Positions 25,885 through 38,900 of a stretch of DNA of 64,000 nt are shown here, one piece after another. The notes beneath the pieces are model-generated. The model worked only from the letters and a program-made list of their open reading frames with translations, was not told where the DNA came from and did no database searches. Origin of the DNA: Hirundichthys speculiger (Eukaryota; Chordata; Actinopteri; Beloniformes; Exocoetidae). The stretch is from NCBI GenBank assembly GCA_018398805.1, contig JAGFBZ010000258.1, positions 3,956,501-4,020,500 on the forward strand, given 5' to 3'. Numbering within the stretch: position 1 is the first letter of the stretch; each line of letters opens with the position of its first letter. The position numbers and the translations under genes are program-made.

Positions 25885-26905
25885 GAAATTAATAAATTTC
25901 CTCGCCCACTCTGGTGGTGTTGTCTCTTTCAAGCTCGGGTCCTCTACCAGAGGTCTGAGGTCCTGAGGGTTCTACAGGATCTCAGATGTTCCCAGTATTC
26001 CCTCTTCTGGTCAGAGATCTCAGATGTTGTTCCTGGTATCTACTGGAGCCACCAATCCATCTTGAGGATTACAGCGCCCAGTACCCCGATCACTATTGGC
26101 ACCACTGCCGCCTGCCTTCACACCCCACATTTTTTCCAGCTCTTCCTTCAGCCCTTGGTATTTCTAGAGAGTCTTGTGTTCCTTCTTTCTTGCCATTGGT
26201 TGGGATGGTCACATCCACCACCACTGCTCTCCTCTGATGTTTCTCCACCAACCACTAGGCTGATTAGCCATCACCAGTTTGTCATTTTGGATCTGGAAAT
26301 CCAACAGGATCTTGACCTGCTCATTCTCAATCACCTTTGGGGGTGTTTCCCATCTTCACCCTGGGACCTTGAATCCATACTCAGCACAGATGTTTCTGTA
26401 TATTATGCCTGCTACCTGATTGTGGGGCTCCATGAATGCTTTGCCTGCCAGGATTTTCCACTCTGCTGTGATGTGCTGAACTGTTTCAGGGGTGTCTTTC
26501 CACAGCCTGCATCTGGTGTCCTGTCTGGTGTGGTAGACCCCGGCCTCTATAGATCTTGTGTTTAGGGTCTGTTCTTGTGCAGCCATGATCAGTGCCTCTG
26601 TGCTGTCTTTCAGTCCAGCTTTTTCCACTGGTATGTTTTTCTGATGTCAGCCACCTCTTCAATTTGGTGGTGGTACATCTATGCAGGGGCTTATCCGTCC
26701 ATGATAACCCCTCAGGTGTCTCCTCCATATTGCGTTTGAGTTACCTGAGGCATTCACTTAGCAGGTCATCAGTGAGGTCCATCTTCTTGATGTATTCCTG
26801 GAGGCCTGCTGTTTTTCCTGGTGGACAGTAGCTCTGACTCTCACTAGTCCTCGGCCTCCCCCCCTTCGCTTAGCGTACAACCTCAGGGTGCTGGACCTAT
26901 GGTGA
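25885..26905 (-). pseudogene. R4/Dong-like LINE 3' half, inactive
   Basis: Minus-strand translation in changing frames gives KAGLKDSTEALIMAAQEQTL, SIEAGVYHTRQDTRCRLWKD, TPETVQHITAEWKILAGKAF, HNQVAGIIYRNICAEYGFKV, then further matches into the endonuclease region and a terminal SRYQEQHLRSLTRRG. The family's CCHC zinc knuckle (C-L-C...H...C) is visible, but the second and last cysteines are Trp (CRLW and AEW), so it cannot bind zinc normally. Stops separate the blocks. The 5' limit is where similarity fades, at about 26905. Confidence 0.7.
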
Positions 26906-27490
26906 ATTCCAATTCCTCCCTTAACCCTCAACCTTAACCCTCAACACACACCATTACCCATAAGGCCATCTTCTTAAAGGGGCCAGGCTGGCTCACAACA
27001 TTTCTTCCCTGTGAGAGAACGCGCACAACATCCTGTGATGCTTGGGTGATGTGTCTTGGCCAATCAGCACACAGAGTCTAGAGTGCTGGGCTGTCTGTGT
27101 TTCTTGTGTTGCTTACAGGAGGCTGTGAGTTGTCGCGGAATTTCTGCAATTTTTTCTTGATTTTTTTTATCATACTATACAGTATATTTCTGAAAAATCT
27201 GCGAATAACTAAAACCGTGGATGTTAAAGCACGAATTGGCAAGGGATCAGTGTCTACAACCAAAGTTTAACCCACAGCTGTGCTTCAGGTTTAATGTAAG
27301 AGCAGTGTCACAACAAGCACAAGTTTAGCTTATTCGCAGTTAAAGTATCTGGAAACCTGAAATACGACCGAACCCAAAGTTACAGTAGCTTTAGTTTTGC
27401 CAAATGGGTTATGCTGTGGAAGCTATTTAGCCTCATCTATAAGAAATAATTTTGTGTACAAAACTGATTTAGCAGCCAACAAAAATAACA
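26906..27490. other. Intergenic, nothing recognised
   Basis: Contains a short CCCTCAACCTTAACCCTCAAC tract at 26925-26945. No gene. Confidence 0.5.
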
Positions 27491-27494
27491 TTAA

Positions 27495-27575
27495 TTTCAG
27501 GGCTGGGCAGTGATTTTAATCGTGATTAATTGGATGATTCCCCTGATTAATCACGATTAATCATATTGTATATGC
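27495..27575. repeat. Inverted AATCGTGATTAAT-type repeat fragment
   Basis: GGGCTGGGCAGTGATTTTAATCG followed by two copies of (A)ATCGTGATTAAT/TTAATCACGATTAATC in opposite orientation. This is a common terminal motif of fish DNA transposon remnants. Only one end is present. Confidence 0.4.
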
Positions 27576-27629
27576 AAAATCAAATAATGAATTCAAAAGT
27601 AGTGTAAGGGAACTTTTATTTAAATGTTC

Positions 27630-29228
27630 TGCTGCCAGGGGTTGTTGAGGTGTGGCAAGGCATACAGAACATCACCAGCTACAGAGGCTGTGCTGTGACA
27701 TCCGGGGACTCAGATGTGGCGTTGGCAGAAGAGCTGAACAGCTTCTTTGCACACTTTTAGTCTCAAACACAGCACTCAGCCACATCACTATAACCGCCAC
27801 TAAAGCCCCCACCAGGCTCCAGCTCCCTCCATGAACTCTTGAGGCACATGATGTAATTGTGTGCTCTGTGCACTGAACCCCAGGAAGGCTGCAGGATCCA
27901 GATGGAGTACCTGGGAACGTACTCAAGGGATGTGCCAAGCATCTATCACAGGTCTTCACTGACATTTCCAACCCGTCTCTGGAACAAGCAGCCATCCCAC
28001 CCTGCTTGAAATCTGCCATAATCATGCCAATCCCTAAAAAGACACCCACAACCAGCCTCAATGACTTCCGCCCCATAGCACTCACCCCAGTCATCACCAA
28101 GTGCTTTGAGAAACGGGTTTTGAGACGCATCAAAGCCGCCCCCCAAGCTAGCCAACCTGAGGCTCCCACCAGCCACCTGCTCCTGGATAAAAGACTTTCT
28201 GGTCAACCAAACCCAGCAGGTGAAACTGGGCCCTCACCTCTCCTCCCTGACTCTCAGCACTGGCTCCCTTCAGGGCTGTGTGTTGAGCCGACTACTCAAG
28301 TCCCTCTAGTCTTCCAACTGCAGTCCTGCTCACCCAGAGAACATCCTTATCAAATTTGCTGATGGCTCAACAGTGGTGGGGTTGATTGCAGGGGAAAACT
28401 AGGTGGCCTACAAAGATGACGTCCTGAAACTTGTCACTGAACTTCACCAAGACCAAGGAACTCATCTTGGACTTCAGGCAGAACAGAGCCTCCCCTCCCC
28501 CTCTGTACATCAACAGTGAATGTGTAGAGTGAGTTGAGTCCTTCATATTCCTCAGCTTTCACATCTCTGTTGACCTCTCCTGGTCGGTTAACACTACAGC
28601 ACTGGTTAAGAAAGGCCCAGCAGCTGCTACACTTTCTGATGATGCTCAGGAAGGAGCAAACACACAGCTGCTGGTAACCTTCTACTATTCAACCATTGAG
28701 AGCCCGCTGACCTACGCTGTGAAGGTGTGGCACTCCAGCTGCACGGAGGCCAACTGGAAGAGACTGCAAAAGGTGGCAAATACTGCACAAATGATCATCA
28801 GCTGTCTTCTGCCTTCTTTGATTAACATCTACAACTCCCACTGTCTCAGCAGGGCCAGAAACGTCTTGAAGGACATCACCCACCCCAATCTTTTTAACCT
28901 GTTGCCCTCTGGCAGGCACTTCAGGTCCATTCATGCCTGAACAAACAGACTCAGGGACAGCTTTTTTCCCAAAGCTGTCACCATACTAAATTCAAATTTG
29001 CACAAGTATAAAACTGCACTGACATATTTGCACATATTTCCACCCACCACTGCACCACCTGACATAAACTTCCTCAGTCATTTTTTTTTGTGTGTGTATT
29101 TATATTCATACTGCTGAGTCTTTTTATTGTGCTTACTCTATGTGCACATTTACGGAGCTGCTCTTTAAATCTCATTATACTGAGTATAATGACAATAAAG
29201 ACTTTCTATTCTATTATATTCTATTATA
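27630..29228 (+). pseudogene. Rex1/Babar-like LINE 3' half, inactive
   Basis: Plus-strand translation in broken frames: VWQGIQNITSYRG (about 27647), LAEELNSFFAHF (about 27722), GVFTDIFN-type spacer near 27950, SLEQAAIPPCLKSAIIMPIP (27975-28035), TTSLNDFRPIALTPVITKCF (28048-28110; reverse transcriptase motif), then FADGST near 28357 in place of FADDT, and QLEETAKGGKYCTN-like thumb sequence near 28750. The 3' end is TATAATGACAATAAAGACTTTCTATTCTATT (29185-29215), the TTCTA-repeat tail typical of Rex1. The loss of the second catalytic Asp and several stops show it is dead. Confidence 0.78.
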
Positions 29229-30964
29229 CCGTCAGTTAGCATAGAATCTGTTCTTCCAAACTTGTTTTTTGATGCCGCGACTGCTGGAGCTCTGGCCGAG
29301 TCCTAGAGATCCTCAACCAAGATGGCCTGATAGGTGAGGCTGGCTGTGGTCCAGATAGGTGGCTCAGTCAGAAGGAGCAGGCAACAGCCAGACTCTGCTG
29401 GCTGGGAGCTAAAGGTTGCTAGCTACTGCTAGCATTTTTCCAGCTCAGAGCTCGTTGTAGTGGTCTGTTAGTACAATTAAAAGCATGACAAGGCAAATAA
29501 GACACATTTTATACTCCCTTGACATTTAAGCTGTGAATTAAGAGCTAAGTCCACCAAAAAAGCTTAGTGGTGTGTAGCTAATGTGGTGACAGCTTGCCAT
29601 TAACACTGCACACTGTAATGTCGTGGTCACTAAAAAATAAAAATAACAAACAAAAAAAATTGCACCTTAAATATGCATATATTTACGTCTTTATATAGGT
29701 ATAGTATGTAAAAATTGTTTACAATTTAGACTGTTTTGTGTGCCCATTCCATAAAATTCAAAACACAGATTCTTTACAGTTCTCGGTTGTAAGGCCGCAA
29801 GTTGAAAAAAAAAACAGACCAAGCAGTTTGAAGAATTCTTTTATAAGGCACCAAATGACAGTAAGGTGTTTTTTAAGAGTCGGTCCTTTGAAACTCACCT
29901 GAAGATTTTTTGACTCTGTAGAATTCTAGCTCTGGTGGTCTTAACATTTTAATAATAGATCCACTAGTATGGAATGGCATTTAATGAATTTTGACCTATT
30001 TGTGTCTGTGTTTTTGTGTGTGATGATACCAAAACGAGTGCTGAATATGCCAATGTTGAATCCTGATCAGCTTGATCTTCATATCTATGTGCCAATGTGC
30101 CTATCTATATGACATGCAACTCAGAACAAACTTGATTAAAAAAAGCTAAGGTGACAGGGGAAGGTCTATATGTCTATGCTTTATTTCATGCATGTGTGTG
30201 TCTCTCTGAGTGTGACTGTGCTAGTGATCACAGAAAAAGCACAGTGGTTGACATTTTTTAGCAAAAAGAGCTCAGCGAAGCCATCTTATGATTCTAATTG
30301 TTGCACTGCCAAGAAAATCTGTCACTGCAATTTCTACTGAATTGCTTGGAAAAAAAATGAAAGGCAGAGGACATGATTTATTAGATTCATGGACACTTAT
30401 GGCAGTTTCATTACAGAGAGGAAAAGAAATAGAAAGTTTGGAAATAGTTTAGAAATAGAAAGTTCCATTTTTTAAAACAGAAAATGAAAAACTAAATTGA
30501 CACAACATGAAAAAATTAAGAGAGGAGGCAAAAAAAAAAAAATACAATGGAGAGTGATGAATTGGCAATCTTTGGAGGTTGTACTGCCGTTGACGTCTTA
30601 TGTGACAGCTGGCATCATCTTCAGCACCCCAGATGACCCAGAAGAGGAAGGAGTGGGTAAAGAAAATGAGTAAATGAACTAAGACATGGCAGTACAAAGA
30701 GAATGGAAAAAGTAGGAGAAAGGAATAAAACAAAAGAAAATGCAAGTGAAGATATCATTAAATCTGCAGCACAACCTACAAGTGGGGTGTGTTCCAGGAG
30801 TGTCGAGATCAAGGGTCTATATATTTGGTTCCCCCCTTTTTTTTAAACTGTATTTAACCAATTTTAATTGAGAACCAACTATCAATTTAAATATCAAGCT
30901 GACTAAGGGCAACACAGACAGAGAAAATCTGGCATTGCCACACATCTGAATTTTCTAGTCTGAC
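29229..30964. other. Intergenic, nothing recognised
   Basis: AT-rich, with an A run at 30530-30542. Minus-strand frames near 30450-30810 are Phe/Leu-rich readings of AG-rich DNA and are not supported. Confidence 0.5.
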
Positions 30965-31200
30965 TTAATCTAGGAAATAAAGAAAACCGCAGTTCTGTGA
31001 CTGGCCATTAGGGGCTAGCTCTAAAAGCAAGTCAATCCCCAGCGACCCCCATCATTTAATGTCCAACTTTGCAGCAGAGATAAATATATTTACAGCCTGC
31101 TTCAAAAAATCAGAATTGGTCTCAGCAGCTAGATTTCACATCTATAACAACTGTAAAGGCAGGTTTTATGTAACTCATTAGATAAGATTATATAAAGCCA
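30965..31200 (+). repeat. Dispersed repeat, copy A
   Basis: Shares ordered phrases with 53760-53890: ATTTACAGCCTG, TAGATTTCACATC, CATAAC..TGTA, and TTTTTATGTAACTCA (here ggttttatgtaactcatta). The two copies are in the same orientation and strongly diverged. Probably an old DNA-transposon-derived repeat. Superfamily not determined. Confidence 0.5.
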
Positions 31201-32874
31201 CAAATGTATGCCATCACTCACTTGAAGACTTGAGCATAATTATTCTTCTTTTTAAGATAAATAGCTTGTTTAACTGCACTAAGAGATTACTACAACCAGT
31301 TTTGAGTTGGCCTAGAAGATTTGTGGGGAGGAAGTCCGGAGGTGACGCTTAGCAATCCAGCCTGATGAAGCTATCTTGATCCCCGATAGAAGGCGGCCAG
31401 TCAAGGCTGACCAGAGTTGCCAGTTGGACTGCCTCTAGCTGATTGGCTAATACCTCTTGTAGCAGTTGGGTCAAGTGACCTTTGCTTCAGATGATTTCAG
31501 CACCCTGCCTATTTGAATAATTGGCTCACTAGCCAGTGGGTAGTCGATCGTTCTCAGCTACTCTCAGCTACTCATTGTTCAGTCGCCTAGACCGCGAGGC
31601 CTGGTTGACCCACGGGAAACCACAAGTCCCAGCAGAGGTCCATTTGTCTTTCATTTTACTCACGCAGCACTTGTTTCTAATGTTGTTTCGATAGTGGCCT
31701 CTGAAATGAGGATGTTAGGACAGAAAAAGCAAGGTAAGATAAGGTTTAGCATAAGCTAAACCAACCAAGCTAAAATAACTAACTTGTATGGTAGGTGTGT
31801 TCCACCCAGCTTCCAGTAAGAAGAAAGAACCTGAAAACTGGGATTTTTCTTTTTTTTTTAATGACTTTTTTTACTTGCCAGTCCCTTTGACAACTTAGAG
31901 ATGCACCACACTGGTGTATATCTAATATTTTCACCGAGCCCAGTAATTCACCTCCTCTTACCTGGCTTTGTTACAGTATAACAAGAAGTGCATTTCATTT
32001 GATAACTCACTGGCTCATGTACGCTCTGTTGGGATTTGTCTGTACTGTGATTTTCCGGTGGGAAATTAAGGAAGCGGGGCAGAGATGGAGTGATGGAAGA
32101 CGGCATAAAAAAAGAAATAACCAGTGAGATAAAGTAAAAGAAACCTGTGTGAGAAGGGTAATGAAGAGAAGCGAGCCAAAAGGACGGTCAGGTGATTGAA
32201 AGCACAAGTGAAAAGTAAAAAGAAAAGAGTGGTAATGGAAAAAAAGACAGGAGTAAAAATCACTGAAGAAGACTGATTTACTAAGTTGGAAAAAACAAAT
32301 ATTCATAAAGTAATCTCTGGCAGTGTAATCCTAAGGCAGTGTTACAAAGGGTAACATCTGTTATTTATAGTTTTTCTTAAAACTAAATTTAATCATCTTA
32401 TAGTTCTGTCCAGCATATGCAACCACTAATAATCTCAACCACACATGCTTTCTTTCTCTCTATTTCAAGGACTATATATAGTTATTTCAAAAATTGATGT
32501 GTAAATCTTGTAAAAAAAAAAAAAAAAAAAAAAGAAAGAAAATTGGCTGTAATCATCTATAAATCCTTTTCAGGCAGAAATTACATTCTTGCATTTCACC
32601 ACATGGGTGTGATGAAATGCTGACATGGGTATGTGTGAAGTCTAAAATAAGCAGAAAGATAATTGATGCCACAAAAAATATACAACACTATGTCACACAT
32701 CCACAATGATGAAGATAGCTCACAGCTCCAGTGGACAGAGGAGACTAACTCATGAAAGTTATTACAGAAGAAAAAAAGGAGAGAGTAACTGAGCAAAAGA
32801 CCAAACAAAATTGCATCTTAGATGGTGCTGTAAAAACAATGTAACTTCCACTGCCTACAGAGGAACCCAGAGCT
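31201..32874. other. Intergenic, with poly(A) tract
   Basis: A 23-base A run lies at 32511-32533. A triple TCTCAGCTAC motif sits near 31551-31572. No gene structure is recognised. Confidence 0.5.
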
Positions 32875-32906
32875 TTGTGCTGCTTTAATGGGTTAAAGCA
32901 GCACAA
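32875..32906. repeat. Perfect 14-bp palindrome, TTAA ends
   Basis: TTGTGCTGCTTTAA (32875-32888), spacer TGGG, then the exact reverse complement TTAAAGCAGCACAA (32893-32906). Each arm looks like the end of a TTAA-flanked MITE. Similar single ends (TTTGTGCTGCTTTA) occur at 41204-41218 and 43722-43737. Confidence 0.7.
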
Positions 32907-35900
32907 TAAAAAAAAAAAAAATCAACTGTATGAGTGCTCTGTACAGTTGAAATAAGGATGACGCTAAAAAAAAATGTAAACAACATTCAAATTTCTCAAG
33001 GCGGAAGTATTGATGTCTGACAGTATAACCAAATTGAAAGTGCTTGACTGATGTTGAATGAAAATAACATTGTCAGCCAAAACGGACAGAAAATCAGTAA
33101 ACCAAATGCTGGCTTTGAAGTTGGTCAGCGTGACACATTGGGTTTGAATTTCAACCATCATTGTGGCTCTGGAACAGAACATTGAGAAAACAATTGTGTT
33201 TTTTTTTTTACATTTTATTTAGAAAATGGAATAAACAATTTACATAAATTGCTTCCCTATGAATTGCACTGGACCGCAGCATGAGAATAAGTTCATTTTC
33301 ACCTTGGCACAGACTGTACAGAGCGGCGATTGTTACATAGTTTATCTGCAGTGAGACCTGGTGTTGGGCTGGCCTGGGAGCATAAACACAGTTTGGCAGC
33401 TGTAACGAAGTTAATATTGTATTTCGGCCATTGGAGCTGAAAGCCAAACCTCTGTGGACCCATTTGGCAGATTTTTTGTTAGTTTAAACTAGTTTAAACT
33501 CATTAAGATAATCCAGATCAGCATACTGGTAAATGGCTCAGTCAACTGCATAGTGGGAAAAAAGCAGCGTTATCTGCCTCTTGACTCAGCATTTCCTACA
33601 CTAACAGAAAGGCAGACAGTGGCTCATCGCAGAAGTTTGTTAATGATCCAACTCTTGCTGAATCAAATTGATTCTGGAAGCAGAGAGAGGCAATTTGCAG
33701 GACAAACAAATATTTTCCGGTTAAGCTGTCTTAATAAATTCAAAGAAATAGCACTGACTGACATTTGTGTGTGCGGCAGCAGTTAATATTATGCTGAAAA
33801 TTTCCATTCATTGGGGTGACAATAAGAAGTGTGTAGGTGTTTTTTCCTTTCCAAAATTACAAAGGAGCCTTCTGTGAGCCTCAGAAAATGAAATGTTTAT
33901 GCTCATCAGGTGGGAAAAGGGATTGTTTTCAAAAAACAACACTTTCTTTTTAAATAGGTTGAACCTGACGAACCCACAGCCTGGCCTGTTGTGGAAAAAC
34001 AGAAGAAATTTATGACCATAGTTGCCTAACCCCTTAATGAGCCAATAATAGTCTGACCAAGAGTCACTGATAGTCTGTGCATAAATCCTGAACTTTCTAA
34101 ACAGTCAAACACACCAGTCACGTGCAAAAGTCAGTACTCCATCTTTTAATCTTTTGTCTTGTTTGTGTCAAAACATTTCAAAAAATCCCCTGATGATAGA
34201 ACGCCTTAGTATTAGACAAATACAGCTTCAGACCAACACACAACTCTTATTTTACCATGCCAATGTTTATTTAGTAAAAATGAAGTCAAAAAATCTGTTC
34301 TAAACTGCTGATAATCGGTAAATATCAGCAGTTTAGCAGATTAACATTAAACAGTAATAACTTTAAGTATTAGTTTCCTGTATGAACTTATCAGTTCCCT
34401 TTGGTGGAGAGGATTTTTTTTTTTTAACACTTCTTTGCTTTACTGTGCAGTCTGACCTTCAGCTGAATCCACTGAAGGGTACATCTTGAATGTGTTCTAC
34501 TTGCAAATAATCTTTCTTACTGTAGAAGAACTCTTAAATGTTTGGGAATTTTATTTTTTTTTTGGGTACAATGTTAACAGTATGGGTTTATTGATACATT
34601 GATCTACATCAAAAAAATCGATTTAATGATGAACGACTTAATAGCATCAATACAAAATGAAAACATTGATCGGACATCAATACCTGTAAACTTTATCAAT
34701 ACATGTTATTAAGTGGCTGTTTGAAGTTTGTTTTCATTAAAGGAACACATTGTAATTGATCTATCTAGTAAAAATAGAAATAAAAATGTAAAAATGTGAA
34801 ATTATATTTTAGTTACTTACTGCAATTTGATATGAATTAAAGCTATTGTGTTCAATCAGTGAGATGATATCAATTCATGTATCATTCATTCTGTTTTCAC
34901 CAAAATATTAAAGAGGCCTTATTTTTATTACTTCCGATTTTTGGTTCATAACAAAAAAAAAAAAAAAAAAGATCAAAAGAAAAAATGGTCCAAAAGATCA
35001 AATTTGATTTTAATATTTATGTGACCCAGAAGTTGTTCTGCTTGTCAAAGTGCTGGTAATGTAGTGAAACCAGCTGGAAGCAGACACCAGTTTGACTAGA
35101 GACGGTGGTTTTTACACGTGTTGATGCACCCTGGTGTGCTTTCGGTGAGCACCAAATTACATTGCATCATTTTTCACTTAGCTGACTTAACTTACTGTTT
35201 TGTTAGCATTAAGTTGGGCTTTCTAGCCATCACGATCCATCTCCATCCAGTTATCTCTGGTCCCTCAGCCATGCAAACATATGCGTTGTTCAGAGGAACA
35301 TAAGATATAACTGAAGAGGAAGACATAACAACTGTCTTTTCCTCTTCAGATTTTCCCAATCACAGAATCTTCTGATGCTCATTTCCAACCCACTGCACGA
35401 CATCCATTTACTGCAGCAGAACCGTGTGTCATACCAGTATTTGCACTTTCCCTATTTAGGTTGGCCGCTAGGCCCAAAAGAGTTCTGGTCATGAGTGTGG
35501 TTCATTTGGGTCACTGTTAACACAACAACTGCGCTCTGGTGGCACCAAACCAGCCGTAACAAAAGCAGTCTGAAGATGGAGTTTCGGTACAGTTGTCATG
35601 CGGTTTGTTTGTGGGATGAAAGCTCCAGATCCAAATACAGGGTGTTCAACACGTGTTTGAGCTAAGGAGGATTCCGTAGTCACTGGACAGCGCAGCGTTG
35701 GCAGTGAAGGATCAAGTAAACATGACAAAAGAAAGTAACGCCAGCAATCATGGACAAACAACTTTGTTTACAAGCTGTTTAGCTCATCTAGAGTCATACA
35801 AGCAAATAACTAAAGTAAGGCCTTTTTTTTCATGTTTTGGGACATGATTCAAAAACAAATAACCACATAACCAGTTACTTTTTCATTTTAAGATTTTTGA

Positions 35901-38900
35901 TTGTTAGCTGAAAATGGAAAGAATGAATGATGGGTTGATATATGATATGATATTGATATATTGATACATGGATTGATATAGTCTCTCGTCAACTGTTGGC
36001 TCCTTAATCAAATCATATCAAATGAAATTCAGACCGTCTCAGACTTTGTGAAACTGGCAAACATGGTCCAGTTAATTGATGTAATGTTGTATCAGCTCCT
36101 TCTGTGTCGCTCGGCTTGGAGCCACAATTAATAATTTCAGGACCCCTCTTACAGTTCTCCTGGGAATCCCATTCAGTCACCCCTCAACTTAGGGCTTGAC
36201 TTGTTTCAGGTCTGGCAGCACTCATACACTTGAAATGAGGATGCTTGGAATGTAGAGTCATAATATAATAATTAGTATCACAGGTTAATATAAGTGAAGC
36301 CAGGATAGCTAAAACAGCTAACCGACTGACACATAGCAGACATGTTCCAGCTGGCTTCCCAGTTCTGCTCATTCCACCCTTTTGCCACATGGAACAGTAC
36401 GAGGAAAAAGAGGCTTTAAAAGTACCCTGCAGAAGACCTATTGGTGATGTCACAATGGGTTTGTCCAATTCCTCTTTTATTGTCTATGCGTAAGATGCAA
36501 TGGAGTTCACCTGTAGTGGGACAAAGTTGTATTACAAGACAAGCTGGACCGTCCCAACTCATTAGCACCATATTGTCAGTGCTTCTTTGGTCAACGCAGC
36601 AAATCTATTTGCCCCCATCTGGTCAGATGTGATGTTGTTACATAAAGTGGCTTTAAGTTTTGAAAAGGCAGCATTTTTCTTCTTCTCTGTGCTTAATTAA
36701 TCTTACTGGTTGCTGTTGTCACTTTATGGTCATCAGACAGATATGACGTGAGGAAACACATTTTCTGATATAACTCAGTATTTTCAGTATTTCCCAAACT
36801 ATTCCTTTAACCTGTAACCCAGATTAAGAGTTTAAGGCTCAGCATTCATCAAGTAACTACCAAACACACTACCATGTAAATCAGTTTTAGCCAACAAGTT
36901 AGATGGCCAAGTATCTGCCCATTAAAAAAAACTACAGGATGAGCCAGCTCATTGGTCACTCAGAACAAGCTAATCAACTGACTGCAAAGTACGTCATTGG
37001 GTGGTCAGCCAGGCCTGCAGTCGACAGCCCAGGCAAGAATCCCAACAAGTCAAGAAAGTCACCCAAATAATTTTTCCAGGCCAGGCATCCCCACACTGGT
37101 CCGTCAGCCAACCAAATCGGCTTTTCCGCCAACATCGCCACAGGATCCCAGTAAAGGAGAGTGATAAACCGACATGAGATGAAGACGAGGGAAGGTGGGT
37201 GAGACAAAAAACCCAAATCCACACCAGCAAAGAGCCAAAAGAGTAGAAGCTTGACAGAATACAGCTCAATATTCAGCAGCAGGGCCAGCAGATGGTAAAG
37301 CATTTGCAGCATTCGTTCAGTAGGGTGTATGTGTGAAAGCATTTGGTGTACACATGCAAAAAATAAATAAAAAATATGTAATGAATCAGTGAGAAAAATA
37401 TGAAATGGGATAATCTGGGAATGACTGATATACCAACAGAGTAATGAACACATCAATAACATTTAATTATTGTAAATGGACTGGCAACAATGACAGGGAC
37501 CTCTGATGACCATCATTTTCTATGGAGCAATGATGCCAAAAGCATCATACCACACGGGTTTGTGCACATGCCAGCAGTCATCTGAACACTGGCACGACAC
37601 CTTCTGCACAGCCAAAGAGCAGAAACGCACATGTTATAAAGCTTCTGGAATATTAATTTGCTGCCTCACGATAAGATATGAAAGCTTTTTAATGGTTAGT
37701 TGAATATCCATTGTACCAGCAGTATCACAAGGGAGAAGCCTTTGTGCGGTGATGAATTATGCCATAACTGTGTGTGAGAGTGTGTATGTGCGTAATAATG
37801 GAAGAATGAACCTGAATGAATCATGAAAACGATTCAAGATTGCAGTTTGATGTGGCAGCCAGGGGACCTAATGTAGAGGTGAGGTGGTATATGCGGAAAA
37901 TTTCACAGGAAATACAAAAACAAATTCTGAACCACGGCAGAAAAGGCTGAGGAAATTTATGGTCGTCGTTTAAGAGCCCTCGTGGAAAACACACCCACAT
38001 GCTTTGAAGAAATTCAGCTCTTAAAGACCCATCTCTAAGCCTCCTTTTATTTCTAAAGTAATGGAAAATGTGATCTTATTGCAACTCCTGCAATAGGGAA
38101 ACTCAAACACGATCTGAGAACCTTTTCAGTCAGTTTAAGGCCCATCATAGCGCCACAATAGCTATGTTAAAGGTTACTTGTGATCTGCTCTTTTTTTTAT
38201 ACTCGGGTAACAATGCTAATTCTCACTTTATTGGACCTTAGTACCACCTCTGTTTCACCTGTCTCACCTTGACCACTCCTGTTCTAATGAAGTCATTTGA
38301 AAAAAACATCTTTCAGTCATGTCTCTGCCCAGTGATCAAGCAGCACTTTCTTTATGAGCAGTAGTACCTCACAGGAGTACGTTTTCAGTTCCCTCATCTG
38401 CACTATATACACTTCAGGCTGTATGAGGAGGACTGGACAAATACTGCGGCATCACCTATAGGTTTTTGAAGAGTATTTTTGAAGCCAGTTTATGGGGGAA
38501 GCCCTGGCATTTTTGAGCTGGAAAGGTCCCTCTAAGTCAGTGTTGAACGCCACCCACCCCAGACCTCCCCTGCAGTCTTCTTAAATATGCGAGTCTGAAC
38601 TACAACAGTGTCATGAACCGCAGTAAGCATAGCAGTAAAATAACTTTTTATGACTGACTGTTAGTCAAAAAGTATCGGTGTGCTTGCTCACTCTTGACTA
38701 ACTCATGTGGCTGTGAAGTACACAACAGCCATACTCAAGAGGAACTGACAATAAAGCTAAATATATCAATGGGTTAGCTTTGTATAACAATTTTAAATAT
38801 TCAGAGAAGTAATAAAGCTATGTAAAAAAAAATACACATAAAAGCAAAGCAACTAAAACAGAGAGGCATGCTATCACATCATGAAACTAACTTGATGAAA

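Noticed and set aside
36974..37462. 162-codon minus-strand open frame, hydrophobic
   Set aside because: Not a plausible membrane protein; no family resemblance and a second overlapping frame of similar length.
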